51,379 nucleotides of DNA, taken from assembly GCA_017541265.1 (NCBI GenBank), contig JAFXZK010000138.1, positions 1-51,379 on the forward strand, read 5' to 3'. Below the pieces are notes generated by a model. That model did no database searches. It saw only the letters and a program-made list of their open reading frames with translations, and was not told the origin of the DNA. The stretch is from Bacteroidaceae bacterium. Its GTDB lineage: Bacteria > Bacteroidota > Bacteroidia > Bacteroidales > Bacteroidaceae. Numbering within the stretch: position 1 is the stretch's first letter; each line of letters begins with the position of its first letter. This document shows, piece by piece, positions 36,709 through 43,573 of the stretch. Made by a program: the position numbers and the translations under genes.

Positions 36709-37227
36709 CTACCAGCTGAATGCTTTTGCGTCTGCCATCCATTTGCCTTGAGCCTTGAGGACTTGCTCTACGACGTCGCGGACACAGCCCTTGCCGCCGT
36801 CCCTATGACTGACGTAAAGGCTGGCTTCCCGTATCTCGGGTGCGGCATCGCGAGGGCAGCAAGGCAGTCCCACTTGCTTCATAATCCCATAATCGGGAAT
36901 GTCGTCGCCCATATAGAGCACCTCGTCGGGAGAAAGGCTGTACTTGCCGAGCAATCCCTTCAGCTTTTCTGTCTTGACGGAACTGCCCAAGAAGACATCC
37001 TCGACACCTATTGCCTTGTAGCGCATGAGGATGGACTGCTCACAGGCTCCCGTTATGATGGCCACATGAAGCCCCGACATTGCCGCAAGCCTAAGGGCAT
37101 AGCCGTCCTTCGTGTTCGTGGTGCGCAGCAACGTGCCTTGGGCATCCGTCTGAATGGTTTCCGTGCTGAGCACGCCGTCCACGTCGAAAACGAGTGCCTT
37201 TATCTTTGTCAGGTCGTAGTTAATCAT
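36709..37227 (-). CDS. KdsC-like HAD phosphatase
   Basis: A 172-aa HAD-superfamily phosphatase of the class C0 (KdsC) type, which removes phosphate from KDO-8-phosphate in lipopolysaccharide synthesis. Motif I is FDVDGVLS (Asp15, Asp17), motif II is IITG, the conserved Lys is in VKTEKLKGLL and motif III is YMGDDIPDYGIM. The chain lacks a cap domain, as KdsC does. It is 19 bases upstream of maf; this pairing is common in Bacteroidales. KDO-8-P specificity is inferred from size and motifs; close homologues act on other sugar phosphates. Confidence 0.85.
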   Translation of the reverse strand: MINYDLTKIKALVFDVDGVLSTETIQTDAQGTLLRTTNTKDGYALRLAAMSGLHVAIITGACEQSILMRYKAIGVEDVFLGSSVKTEKLKGLLGKYSLSPDEVLYMGDDIPDYGIMKQVGLPCCPRDAAPEIREASLYVSHRDGGKGCVRDVVEQVLKAQGKWMADAKAFSW

Positions 37228-37346
37228 CGAATCATTTACAATTTACGAATTTACAATTTACTATTTATGTACAATTTAACCATTTACTTTGAGTCTGGTA
37301 AATCGTAAAGGAACACCATTGTAAATAAATTGTACATTGTACATTG

Positions 37347-37880
37347 TCAAATTGTAAATCCCCCTATGTGAACCTTCTCCCATTTCAGGCGGTCTTCATT
37401 CTGCGGTTTGCGCTCCATTCCCTTGTGCCCTACGGCAACGATGCACACGGCTCGAAGCCCATCGGGAATGCCAAGTAGCGACTTCACAATCTCTTCCGTA
37501 GAGCGACCTTCGGCATCCTGTCTGTTGCGCACTTGTATCCAGCAGGCGCCAAGCCCGAGGTCTTCGGCCTGAAGCAGGATATGTGTTGCCGCAACGGAGG
37601 CATCCTCTATCCATACATCGCTGACGGCTGGGTCTGCCAACACGACGATAGCCAAAGGCGCTCCGGCAAGGAAGTCGGAGCCTACCTGCTTGCTGGCACT
37701 CAAGGCGGCAAGCATCTGTTTGTCCTCTACCACAATAAACTCGTAGCTGTGGAGTCCCTTACTGCTGGGAGCCATCAGTCCTGCCCTAAGCAGCAGCTTC
37801 ACCTCATCGCCGCTCAGAAGCTCGTCTGTAAACTGGCGCATACTGCGCCGCGTCTTAATCAGTTCGCTGAAATCTTTCAT
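37347..37880 (-). CDS. Nitroreductase-family flavoprotein
   Basis: A 177-aa FMN-binding oxidoreductase. The N-terminus IKTRRSMRQFTDELL has the typical Arg cluster that binds FMN phosphate. LMAPSSKGLHSYEFIVVED and ASVAATHILLQAEDLGLGACWIQ are the standard family segments. It is short, as in the SagB/NfnB-like group with a reduced cap. The natural substrate is unknown. A promoter box lies 22 bases upstream and the gene is followed by 119 bases of AT-rich words before the kdsC-like gene, so it may lead the same transcript. Confidence 0.88.
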   Translation of the reverse strand: MKDFSELIKTRRSMRQFTDELLSGDEVKLLLRAGLMAPSSKGLHSYEFIVVEDKQMLAALSASKQVGSDFLAGAPLAIVVLADPAVSDVWIEDASVAATHILLQAEDLGLGACWIQVRNRQDAEGRSTEEIVKSLLGIPDGLRAVCIVAVGHKGMERKPQNEDRLKWEKVHIGGFTI

Positions 37881-37901
37881 AGACTATAAGCTTTTGCACC
37901 G

Positions 37902-37909
37902 CAAAGGTA
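37902..37909 (-). promoter_or_regulatory. Promoter -7 box of the nitroreductase gene
   Basis: Minus strand TACCTTTG, 22 bases before the start codon. No TTTG stands at the expected distance. Confidence 0.6.
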
Positions 37910-37988
37910 CGAAATTATTTTCAACTTTCAGTCCCCTGTCTTCAACTTTTTTACATCCAACAGCAAAACAGTCCACGGAGTTATCATT

Positions 37989-38054
37989 GCTTAGTCATGA
38001 TGAAGCAATTGCTTGGTCATGATGAAGCAATTGCTTTGTCATGATGAAGCAATC
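37989..38054. repeat. 22-bp tandem array (family A) before the TonB receptor gene
   Basis: Three units of exactly 22 bp (37989-38010, 38011-38032, 38033-38054) that differ at only two to three positions. Each contains GTCATGATGAAGCAATTGC. TCATGA and GCAATTGC are nested palindromes. Unlike the two arrays at convergent gene ends, this one lies between divergent genes, 95 bases before the receptor start, so it may be part of a control region. Confidence 0.9.
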
Positions 38055-38149
38055 AACACAACAGGGAGTGTCGGGCGCCTGTCTTGGGAAACATCAAAAA
38101 AGTTGCACGGATACATACGAAAACAGCTGCCTTTTACGTTATATATAAG

Positions 38150-40549
38150 ATGAATAGATTCCTATTGTTTCTTTTGCCCTTCTTTTGGGGCATCTTGAAT
38201 GTGACGGCACAGGAGCAGGAACAGCAAGCCGATACTGCCAAAGTGCATCTGAAAGGAAAGGTCACGGACGAGAGCCAGGACCCTGTGCCTCTGTGCCAAG
38301 TGCGCATCGAGGGACAGCCCTTCGGCACAACTGCTTCCGTGAACGGCACATACAATCTCTCCTTCTCCACAGCCGACAGCGTAGTGGTCGTCTATAGCAT
38401 GATAGGCTACGAGACGCGGAAGCGTGTGCTCAAGAACCCCAAGGGCAACCTGACGCTCAACATCGTGATGCGCGAGAGCGGCAAAGAAATGGCTGAAGTG
38501 ACTGTGGCAGAGACGCGCCGACAGTTAGGCTCGATGCAAGAACTCAACAAGACAGAACTGAAGCGTTTGCCGAGCACAAGCGGAAATGCCGTCGAAGAAC
38601 TTGTGGCGACACAGGCCGGTGTGAGCACACACAACGAGCTGAGCAGCCAGTACAACGTGCGCGGCGGCTCGTTCGACGAGAACTGCGTCTATATCAACGG
38701 CGTGGAAATCTACCGCCCCATGCTCATCAACAGCGGCCAGCAGGAAGGCCTCTCCGTCATCAACAGCGATATGGTGGAGAAAATCAACTTCTCGGCAGGC
38801 GGCTTCGAAGCGAAGTATGGCGACAAGATGTCCAGCGTGCTCGATATCACATACGCCCATCCCGAACGTCTCGAATCGACCGTCAGCGCCAGCCTGCTCG
38901 GGGCAAGCGTCTATGTGGGCTACGGAAACAGGAAGTTCTCCTTCAGCAACGGCTTCCGCTACAAGACGAACCAATACATGCTCGGCAGCCTCGAGACGAA
39001 GGGCGAGTACAAGCCCAACTTCCTCGACTACCAGGCCTACCTGCGCTGGGCACCTTCGAGGGACTGGACCTTCGACGCTATAGTTTATATCAACCGCAAC
39101 AACTACAACTTCAAGCCCGCCGACCGCGAGACAAAGTTCGGCACGCTGGACGAAGTAAAGAGCTTCCGGGTCTATTTCGACGGCAAGGAGGAAGACCAGT
39201 TCCAGACGCTCTTCGGCACCGTCCGCGCTGCACGCAGGCTTGGGAAAGGCTCCCTCAGCCTCACCGCATCAGCCTTCAGCAACCGCGAAAAGGAGACCTA
39301 CGACATACAGGGACAGTACTGGCTCAACGAGACAAACGGCGACGAGCAGCTGGGCGTAGGCTCATATATGGAACACGCCCGCAACTTCCTCTACAGCTCC
39401 GTACAGTCCGTGAAACTCGCCTACGACCTGAAGAAGGGAAGTCACCTGCTACAGACAGGCATCGGATGGAAGCACGAAAAGGTGCGCGAGAACTCGAACG
39501 AATGGGAGTACCGCGACAGTAGCGGTTACAGCGTGCCGCATACGGGCAGCGACCTTCAGGTCATCTACAACATGCGTTCCAAGAACACCATTGACGCAAG
39601 CCACCTCGAACTCTATGCACAGGACACCTGGCGAAAGGAAAGCAGCCTCGGCATCCTCAGCTTCAACTACGGCCTGCGACTCAGCTATTGGGGATGGAAC
39701 AAGGAATGGCTCATCAGCCCCCGCGCCAGCATCGGCTTCGTGCCGGCAAACAACGACAACTTTACCTTCCGCCTCGCCCTCGGACTCTACAACCAGCGGC
39801 CCTTCTACAAGGAACTGCGCGACACCGTCACCATTGCAGGCAACACCACCGTCCAGCTCAACAAGAACATCAAGTCGCAGCGCTCGTTCCAAGTAGTGGC
39901 AGGAATGGAGTACAAGTTCAAGATAGCCCGGCGCCCCTTCAAGTTCACCACAGAAGTCTATTACAAGTCGCAATGGAAGCTCAACCCCTATAACGTCAAC
40001 AACCTCAAGATAGTCTATTACGGCAACAACTGCGCAACAGGATATGTCGTCGGCGCCGACTTCAAGCTCTATGGCGAGTTCGTGCCGGACGCCGACTCCT
40101 GGATAAGCTTCTCCCTCATGAAAGCCAACATGAAACTGAACGGGAGGAATATACCGCAGCCCACCGACCAACTGTACAACATCAACCTCTTCTTCACCGA
40201 CTATTTCCCCGGCACCACACGCTGGAAAATGAACCTTAAAGCATGCATTGCCGGCGGACTGCCCTTCGGACCGCCCCATACAGGACTGGAGCGCAACACA
40301 TTCCGCGCCACGCCCTACCGCCGTTTCGACATGGGCATGAACTACCGCCTAATCAATAACGAAGACCGCCACCTGCGCCGCTGCAAGATGCTGCGCAACA
40401 TCTGGCTCGGACTCGACTGCTTCAACGTCTTCGGACTCGACAACGTCAGCAGCTACTACTGGATAACCGACATCTCGAACCACCAGTACGCCGCCCCCAA
40501 CTACCTCACCGGCCGCATGTTCAACGCCCGCATCCTCGTGGAGATGTAA
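38150..40549 (+). CDS. TonB-dependent outer-membrane receptor
   Basis: A 799-aa outer-membrane transporter driven by TonB. I start at the ATG at 38150 (MNRFLLFLLPFFWG), which gives a clean signal peptide ending at TAQ; the longer frame lacks one. A CarboxypepD_reg-like domain covers about residues 33-120 (VHLKGKVTDESQDPVPLCQV, YSMIGYETRKRVL). The plug follows (LPSTSGNAVEELVATQAGV, SSQYNVRGGSFDENCVYING). The remainder is a 22-strand-type barrel ending in GRMFNARILVEM with a terminal hydrophobic residue pattern. No SusD partner follows, so it may take up a metal chelate, vitamin or peptide rather than a glycan. The ligand is unknown. Confidence 0.9.
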   Translation: MNRFLLFLLPFFWGILNVTAQEQEQQADTAKVHLKGKVTDESQDPVPLCQVRIEGQPFGTTASVNGTYNLSFSTADSVVVVYSMIGYETRKRVLKNPKGNLTLNIVMRESGKEMAEVTVAETRRQLGSMQELNKTELKRLPSTSGNAVEELVATQAGVSTHNELSSQYNVRGGSFDENCVYINGVEIYRPMLINSGQQEGLSVINSDMVEKINFSAGGFEAKYGDKMSSVLDITYAHPERLESTVSASLLGASVYVGYGNRKFSFSNGFRYKTNQYMLGSLETKGEYKPNFLDYQAYLRWAPSRDWTFDAIVYINRNNYNFKPADRETKFGTLDEVKSFRVYFDGKEEDQFQTLFGTVRAARRLGKGSLSLTASAFSNREKETYDIQGQYWLNETNGDEQLGVGSYMEHARNFLYSSVQSVKLAYDLKKGSHLLQTGIGWKHEKVRENSNEWEYRDSSGYSVPHTGSDLQVIYNMRSKNTIDASHLELYAQDTWRKESSLGILSFNYGLRLSYWGWNKEWLISPRASIGFVPANNDNFTFRLALGLYNQRPFYKELRDTVTIAGNTTVQLNKNIKSQRSFQVVAGMEYKFKIARRPFKFTTEVYYKSQWKLNPYNVNNLKIVYYGNNCATGYVVGADFKLYGEFVPDADSWISFSLMKANMKLNGRNIPQPTDQLYNINLFFTDYFPGTTRWKMNLKACIAGGLPFGPPHTGLERNTFRATPYRRFDMGMNYRLINNEDRHLRRCKMLRNIWLGLDCFNVFGLDNVSSYYWITDISNHQYAAPNYLTGRMFNARILVEM

Positions 40550-40591
40550 TGGAATTGATTGGGGCAATTCGCAAAATAATTTGTCTCTTTC

Positions 40592-40622
40592 TTTGCTCGT
40601 ATTGGATAAATCACTAACTTTG
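40592..40622 (+). promoter_or_regulatory. Promoter of the MNT/HEPN pair
   Basis: TTTG at 40592-40595, a 19-base spacer and TAACTTTG at 40615-40622, with a 25-base leader to the ATG. A complete Bacteroidota promoter. Confidence 0.8.
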
Positions 40623-40647
40623 TAGCGCAATTGTTCAATAAGTCTGT

Positions 40648-40962
40648 ATGAGTAATGCAAATATGATTGACAAAATCAAGCGTATTGCCAGAGAAGTCCT
40701 TCCTGAGCACAGCAAGCTCTATCTCTACGGTTCCCGCGCTCGTGGTGATGCCCATGAGGGTTCAGACTGGGACTTGCTTATTCTGCTCGACAAACCTAAA
40801 ATTACTCTCGATGACTATGCAGTTGGCTATCCCTTCCGCGAGGCAGGATGGGATTTGGATGAAGAAATCAATCCGCAAGTATATTCCATAAAAGAATGGA
40901 ATCAATATAGCTTCACTCCATTCTATAAAAATGTTGAACACGACAAACAAGTGCTGCTATGA
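40648..40962 (+). CDS. MNT-type nucleotidyltransferase (antitoxin-like)
   Basis: A 104-aa minimal nucleotidyltransferase. The signature is LYLYGSRARGDAHEGSDWDL: Gly28-Ser29, then Asp40 and Asp42 of the DxD metal site. In MNT-HEPN (MntA-HepT-type) modules this protein neutralises the HEPN toxin, in studied cases by AMPylating it. It has its own promoter and its stop overlaps the HEPN start in ATGA. The motif is intact, so this gene should still be functional even though its partner is frameshifted. Confidence 0.88.
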   Translation: MSNANMIDKIKRIAREVLPEHSKLYLYGSRARGDAHEGSDWDLLILLDKPKITLDDYAVGYPFREAGWDLDEEINPQVYSIKEWNQYSFTPFYKNVEHDKQVLL

Positions 40963-41356
40963 GTTTTAACGACGAGGAAAGAATCATCGTTGTCCGTAAG
41001 GAACTTGAACGAGCGCATGAGACTTTCGAAGAAATTGAAGTCATGTGTCAAGCAGGCAAGTGGAATGGTGCAGCCAACCGCATTTACTATTCCGTCTTTC
41101 ATGCCGTTAATGCATTGTTTATCAATGATGGTCTTCAGGTAAAACGGCATAAAGGATCACACGCATTGTTTAGTCAGCATTATGTAAAAACGGGCAAACT
41201 CCAATAGAGTATGGTCGGTTCTACAACAACCTTCAAACTCTGCGAGAGAAGAGCGATTATAACTGCTTTTACGATGTGGACGAACAAGATGTCATTAACG
41301 GGAAGGAAAAGGCAAGCAAATTTATCAAAGCAATAGAAGACCTGATTAACAAATAA
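40959..41356 (+). pseudogene. HEPN-domain toxin-like protein, frameshifted
   Basis: The first frame gives 82 residues with the HEPN core NRIYYSVFHAVNALF, including Arg41 and His48 (an R-x6-H arrangement), and stops at 41205-41207. Homologous sequence continues at once in another frame from 41207: EYGRFYNNLQTLREKSDY, then CFYDVDEQDVINGKEKASKF, ending at TAA 41354-41356. One extra base in the A5 run at 41186-41190 would restore a continuous protein of about 132 residues reading NGQTPIEYGRFYNN across the junction. It is either a recent one-base deletion, a phase-variable run or a sequencing error. HEPN domains of this type are RNases or toxins paired with MNT proteins. Confidence 0.85.
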
Positions 41357-41414
41357 TCATTCCCAATCCTCAAGCAAAGCTCAACGACCATTCCGCCCAC
41401 GCCAACCCCCCAAA

Positions 41415-41460
41415 GGCATCCTCTTTCGCCCATTAGGCTACTTGGGGATGCCCATTTTAT
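41415..41460 (+). terminator. Possible terminator after the HEPN gene
   Basis: GGCATCC (41415-41421) and GGATGCC (41446-41452) can pair over a 24-base loop and are followed by CATTTTATTTATT. The long loop makes this a weak candidate. Confidence 0.35.
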
Positions 41461-41484
41461 TTATTATACAGCTTATCCTATACT

Positions 41485-41532
41485 CTATTGCTTCCGCACG
41501 GGGCGGACGTTGCGACCATTACGAAGAACAGG
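41485..41532 (-). pseudogene. C-terminal remnant of a surface-protein gene
   Basis: On the minus strand this reads PVLRNGRNVRPVRKQ and a stop. NVRPVR shortly before the end is the typical close of secreted Fibrobacter-major-paralogous-type proteins of Bacteroidota. An in-frame stop at 41533-41535 cuts it off upstream. I see it as the decayed tail of a gene whose body is gone. The wider region 41357-42078 contains no intact gene. Confidence 0.4.
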
Positions 41533-41586
41533 TCAACTACTGTGACTGAGCCAGTACCACCGCAGTTGGACTTTTGTCCCACCATG

Positions 41587-41626
41587 GGAGGACTGGAGTC
41601 CCACCGCGGTGGGACTCCAGTCCTCC
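41587..41626. repeat. Perfect 40-bp palindrome
   Basis: GGAGGACTGGAGTCCCACCG is followed directly by its exact reverse complement, with no loop. A third, partial copy GGAGGACTGGAG lies at 41642-41653. There is no T-run on either side. Confidence 0.95.
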
Positions 41627-41680
41627 TATAGTAAAACTTTCGGAGGACTGGAGTTTGGAATTAGAAAAGAAAAAGCAAAC

Positions 41681-41708
41681 GGGGGTGCGCCAAAGCAGGC
41701 GCACCCCC
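41681..41708 (-). terminator. Rho-independent-type terminator, minus strand
   Basis: GGGGGTGCGCC and GGCGCACCCCC form a perfect 11-bp stem with a 6-base loop. Read on the minus strand the stem is followed by GTTTGCTTTTTCTTTTC. It ends the short minus-strand unit starting at the promoter 41867-41897. Confidence 0.75.
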
Positions 41709-41862
41709 AATACTATTAACATACAAAGCTGTTATTCGATTCGTGTTCAGTTCTCGTTCACTGGGCCTTTGCCGTGAACTCAACAGTGAACTTGACGGTT
41801 GCTGCATTCTCCCAATCCAAACCCAGACTGTTGTCTATCAGTTTACCGTTTGCGCCCTTTCG
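41709..41862 (-). other. Short minus-strand transcription unit (small RNA or gene relic)
   Basis: A complete promoter (41867-41897) and a strong terminator (41681-41708) enclose only about 150-190 nt on the minus strand. Without an obvious start codon, the frame after TAA reads about 37 residues: GANGKLIDNSLGLDWENAAT, then VKFTVEFTAKAQ and a stop at 41758-41760. Alternating VKFTVEFTAK looks like a genuine protein end. Either an internal deletion has fused a promoter to the last codons of a secreted-protein gene, or the unit now makes a small RNA. I cannot separate these by eye. Confidence 0.5.
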
Positions 41863-41866
41863 CTGG

Positions 41867-41897
41867 CAAAGTTAGTGATTTTTTCCTTTTGTGCAAA
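41867..41897 (-). promoter_or_regulatory. Complete minus-strand promoter
   Basis: On the minus strand: TTTG (41894-41897), a 19-base spacer and TAACTTTG (41867-41874). A palindrome with arms TTTTTCCTTT and AAAGGAAAAA (41880-41904) overlaps the -33 element and could bind a regulator. Confidence 0.75.
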
Positions 41898-41966
41898 GGA
41901 AAAAGCAAAAAAGTTTGAGCGGGAAAGATGATAATTGGCGATAAGCTGTTTTTTTGAATAACGGAT

Positions 41967-41997
41967 TTTGAATTATGGATTAATTGTCGTAACTTTG
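41967..41997 (+). promoter_or_regulatory. Promoter of the methylmalonyl-CoA epimerase gene
   Basis: TTTG 41967-41970, 19 bases, TAACTTTG 41990-41997; it diverges from the promoter at 41867-41897. The leader of about 75 bases contains ACTCATAAACTTACAAACTC words. Confidence 0.8.
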
Positions 41998-42078
41998 CAG
42001 AGCAAATGAGCCTATTGGCTCCATTAACTCATAAACTTACAAACTCAAAAACAAATTAACTTACAAACCAAACACATC

Positions 42079-42483
42079 ATGAAGATTTCACGCATTGAAC
42101 ACTTAGGCATTGCCGTGCAGAGCATCGACGCAGTGCTGCCCTATTTCCGCGACGTTCTCGGACTGGAAGTTTACAAAACAGAAGTTGTAGAAGACCAGAA
42201 GGTGAAGACTGCTTTCCTCAAGGTCGGCGAAGTGAAGCTGGAGCTGCTGGAGCCTACATGCCCCGAGAGCACCGTGCAGAAGTTCCTCGACAACGGCGGT
42301 AAGGGCGTTCACCACGTTGCCTTCAAGGTTGAGGACGGCGTAAGCGAAGCACTCGCTATGTGCGACGAGAAGGGCATCCGCCTCATCGATAAGGCTCCCC
42401 GCAACGGTGCCGACGGCCTGCACATCGCATTCCTCCACCCGAAGAGCACTTGCGGCATTCTCACAGAACTCTGCGAAGAATAA
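42079..42483 (+). CDS. mce: Methylmalonyl-CoA epimerase
   Basis: A VOC-fold metalloenzyme that interconverts R- and S-methylmalonyl-CoA in the succinate-to-propionate route typical of Bacteroidales. The 134 aa fit the family. Metal ligands: His8 in RIEHLGIAV, His in GVHHVAFKV, and Glu in LTELCEE at the C-terminus. LKVGEVKLELLEPT and LHIAFLHPKSTCGILTEL are diagnostic. In many relatives it lies next to the mutase or decarboxylase subunits; here it is alone, with its own promoter and terminator. Confidence 0.93.
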   Translation: MKISRIEHLGIAVQSIDAVLPYFRDVLGLEVYKTEVVEDQKVKTAFLKVGEVKLELLEPTCPESTVQKFLDNGGKGVHHVAFKVEDGVSEALAMCDEKGIRLIDKAPRNGADGLHIAFLHPKSTCGILTELCEE

Positions 42484-42498
42484 ACAGACCTCTCCAAA

Positions 42499-42523
42499 CC
42501 TCCCCGCAAGGGGAGGCTTTTTT
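42499..42523 (+). terminator. Terminator after mce
   Basis: CCTCCCC, loop GCAA, GGGGAGG, then CTTTTTT. A strong intrinsic terminator 16 bases after the stop codon. Its stem resembles the family B repeat, which may have been recruited here as a terminator. Confidence 0.9.
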
Positions 42524-42541
42524 AACTCTAAACTCTATGCT

Positions 42542-43543
42542 ATGAAATCCAAACTTTCAACAACACTTCTCGCCTGTCTGTTTTCAGTTTTCAGTATTCA
42601 ATTTTCAATTGCACAAAAGCTGACCCCGGAGAACCAGACTATCTATCTGCGCCACATCATTGAGCAGACGGACGACATCACCCAGAAGCAGGCGGCTCTG
42701 AAGCTCCTGGCAAATACCGGCACTTATCAGGCGCTGACGTTTGCCTCCTCTCTTTTAGACGATAAGCAGATCGCTCCCGCCGCAGCCCAAACCATCTGGA
42801 CGATTCTCTCCACCCATCCAGAATACAATGGAGGGGAGTCGCGAAAGATGCTCTTCGCCGCCATTTCCTCTATGGATAAGAAGCTGAAGAAGCAGGCTCA
42901 GGCTTGGCTCGATGCTGCCGATAAGGACGAAGTGGGCTTCGTCAGCCTCTTCAACGGAAGGGACCTTGAAGGCTGGAAAGGCCTTGTGGAGAACCCGATT
43001 AAACGTGCCAAAATGAGCAGCGAAGAGCTTGCAGAAGCCCAGAAGAAGGCCGATGAGCTGATGCGCAAGGATTGGATTATAGAGGATGGCGTGCTTGTCT
43101 ATATCGGTCACGGGTGGGACAACATCTGCACGGTGAAGAACTATGCCGACTTTGAACTGCTCGTTGACTGGCGCCTCGACCCCAACGGCAAAGAGCCTGA
43201 TGCTGGCATCTATCTGCGTGGCGCGCCACAGGTGCAGATATGGGACATCCGTCGCACCAACGTCGGCGCTCAGGTCGGCTCGGGCGGCCTCTACAACAAC
43301 AAGCAGAACCCCAGCACGCCGACAAGCGTGGAGGACAACAAGCTGGGCGAATGGAACACCTTCCGTATCATCATGAAGGGTGACAAAGTGACGGTCTGGC
43401 TCAACGGCACGAAGGTGGTCGATAACGTCGTCCTTGAGAACTATTGGGACCGCAACCAGCCCATCTTCCCCTGCGACCAGATTGAGATGCAGGCTCACGG
43501 CAGCCGCTGCTACTTCAGGAACATTTACGTTAAGGAGCTTTAA
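42542..43543 (+). CDS. Secreted DUF1080 (3-keto-disaccharide hydrolase-type) protein
   Basis: A 333-aa secreted protein. The signal peptide is MKSKLSTTLLACLFSVFSIQFSIAQ; its core comes from TTTTCAGTATTCAATTTTC words. I start at the ATG at 42542 because the upstream part of the frame overlaps mce and its terminator. A helical region covers about 25-125 (HEAT-like: ITQKQAALKLLANTGTYQAL). The DUF1080 LamG-like jelly roll begins at GFVSLFNGRDLEGWKGL, with DAGIYLRGAPQVQIWD and EWNTFRIIMKGDKVTVWLNG. Some DUF1080 members cleave 3-keto-glycosides; others only bind glycans. Its position upstream of fmt and GH3 suggests glycan degradation. Confidence 0.85.
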   Translation: MKSKLSTTLLACLFSVFSIQFSIAQKLTPENQTIYLRHIIEQTDDITQKQAALKLLANTGTYQALTFASSLLDDKQIAPAAAQTIWTILSTHPEYNGGESRKMLFAAISSMDKKLKKQAQAWLDAADKDEVGFVSLFNGRDLEGWKGLVENPIKRAKMSSEELAEAQKKADELMRKDWIIEDGVLVYIGHGWDNICTVKNYADFELLVDWRLDPNGKEPDAGIYLRGAPQVQIWDIRRTNVGAQVGSGGLYNNKQNPSTPTSVEDNKLGEWNTFRIIMKGDKVTVWLNGTKVVDNVVLENYWDRNQPIFPCDQIEMQAHGSRCYFRNIYVKEL

Positions 43544-43573
43544 TTGTCAAATTGAAAACCGTCAAATTGTCAA

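Noticed and set aside
40959-41207. Complete short HEPN protein of 82 residues
   Set aside because: Recognisable HEPN sequence continues in another frame immediately after the stop, so the short form is probably a truncation.
41537-41777. Small open frames across the 40-bp palindrome (both strands)
   Set aside because: They translate the palindrome and the terminator stem; no start context or conserved residues.
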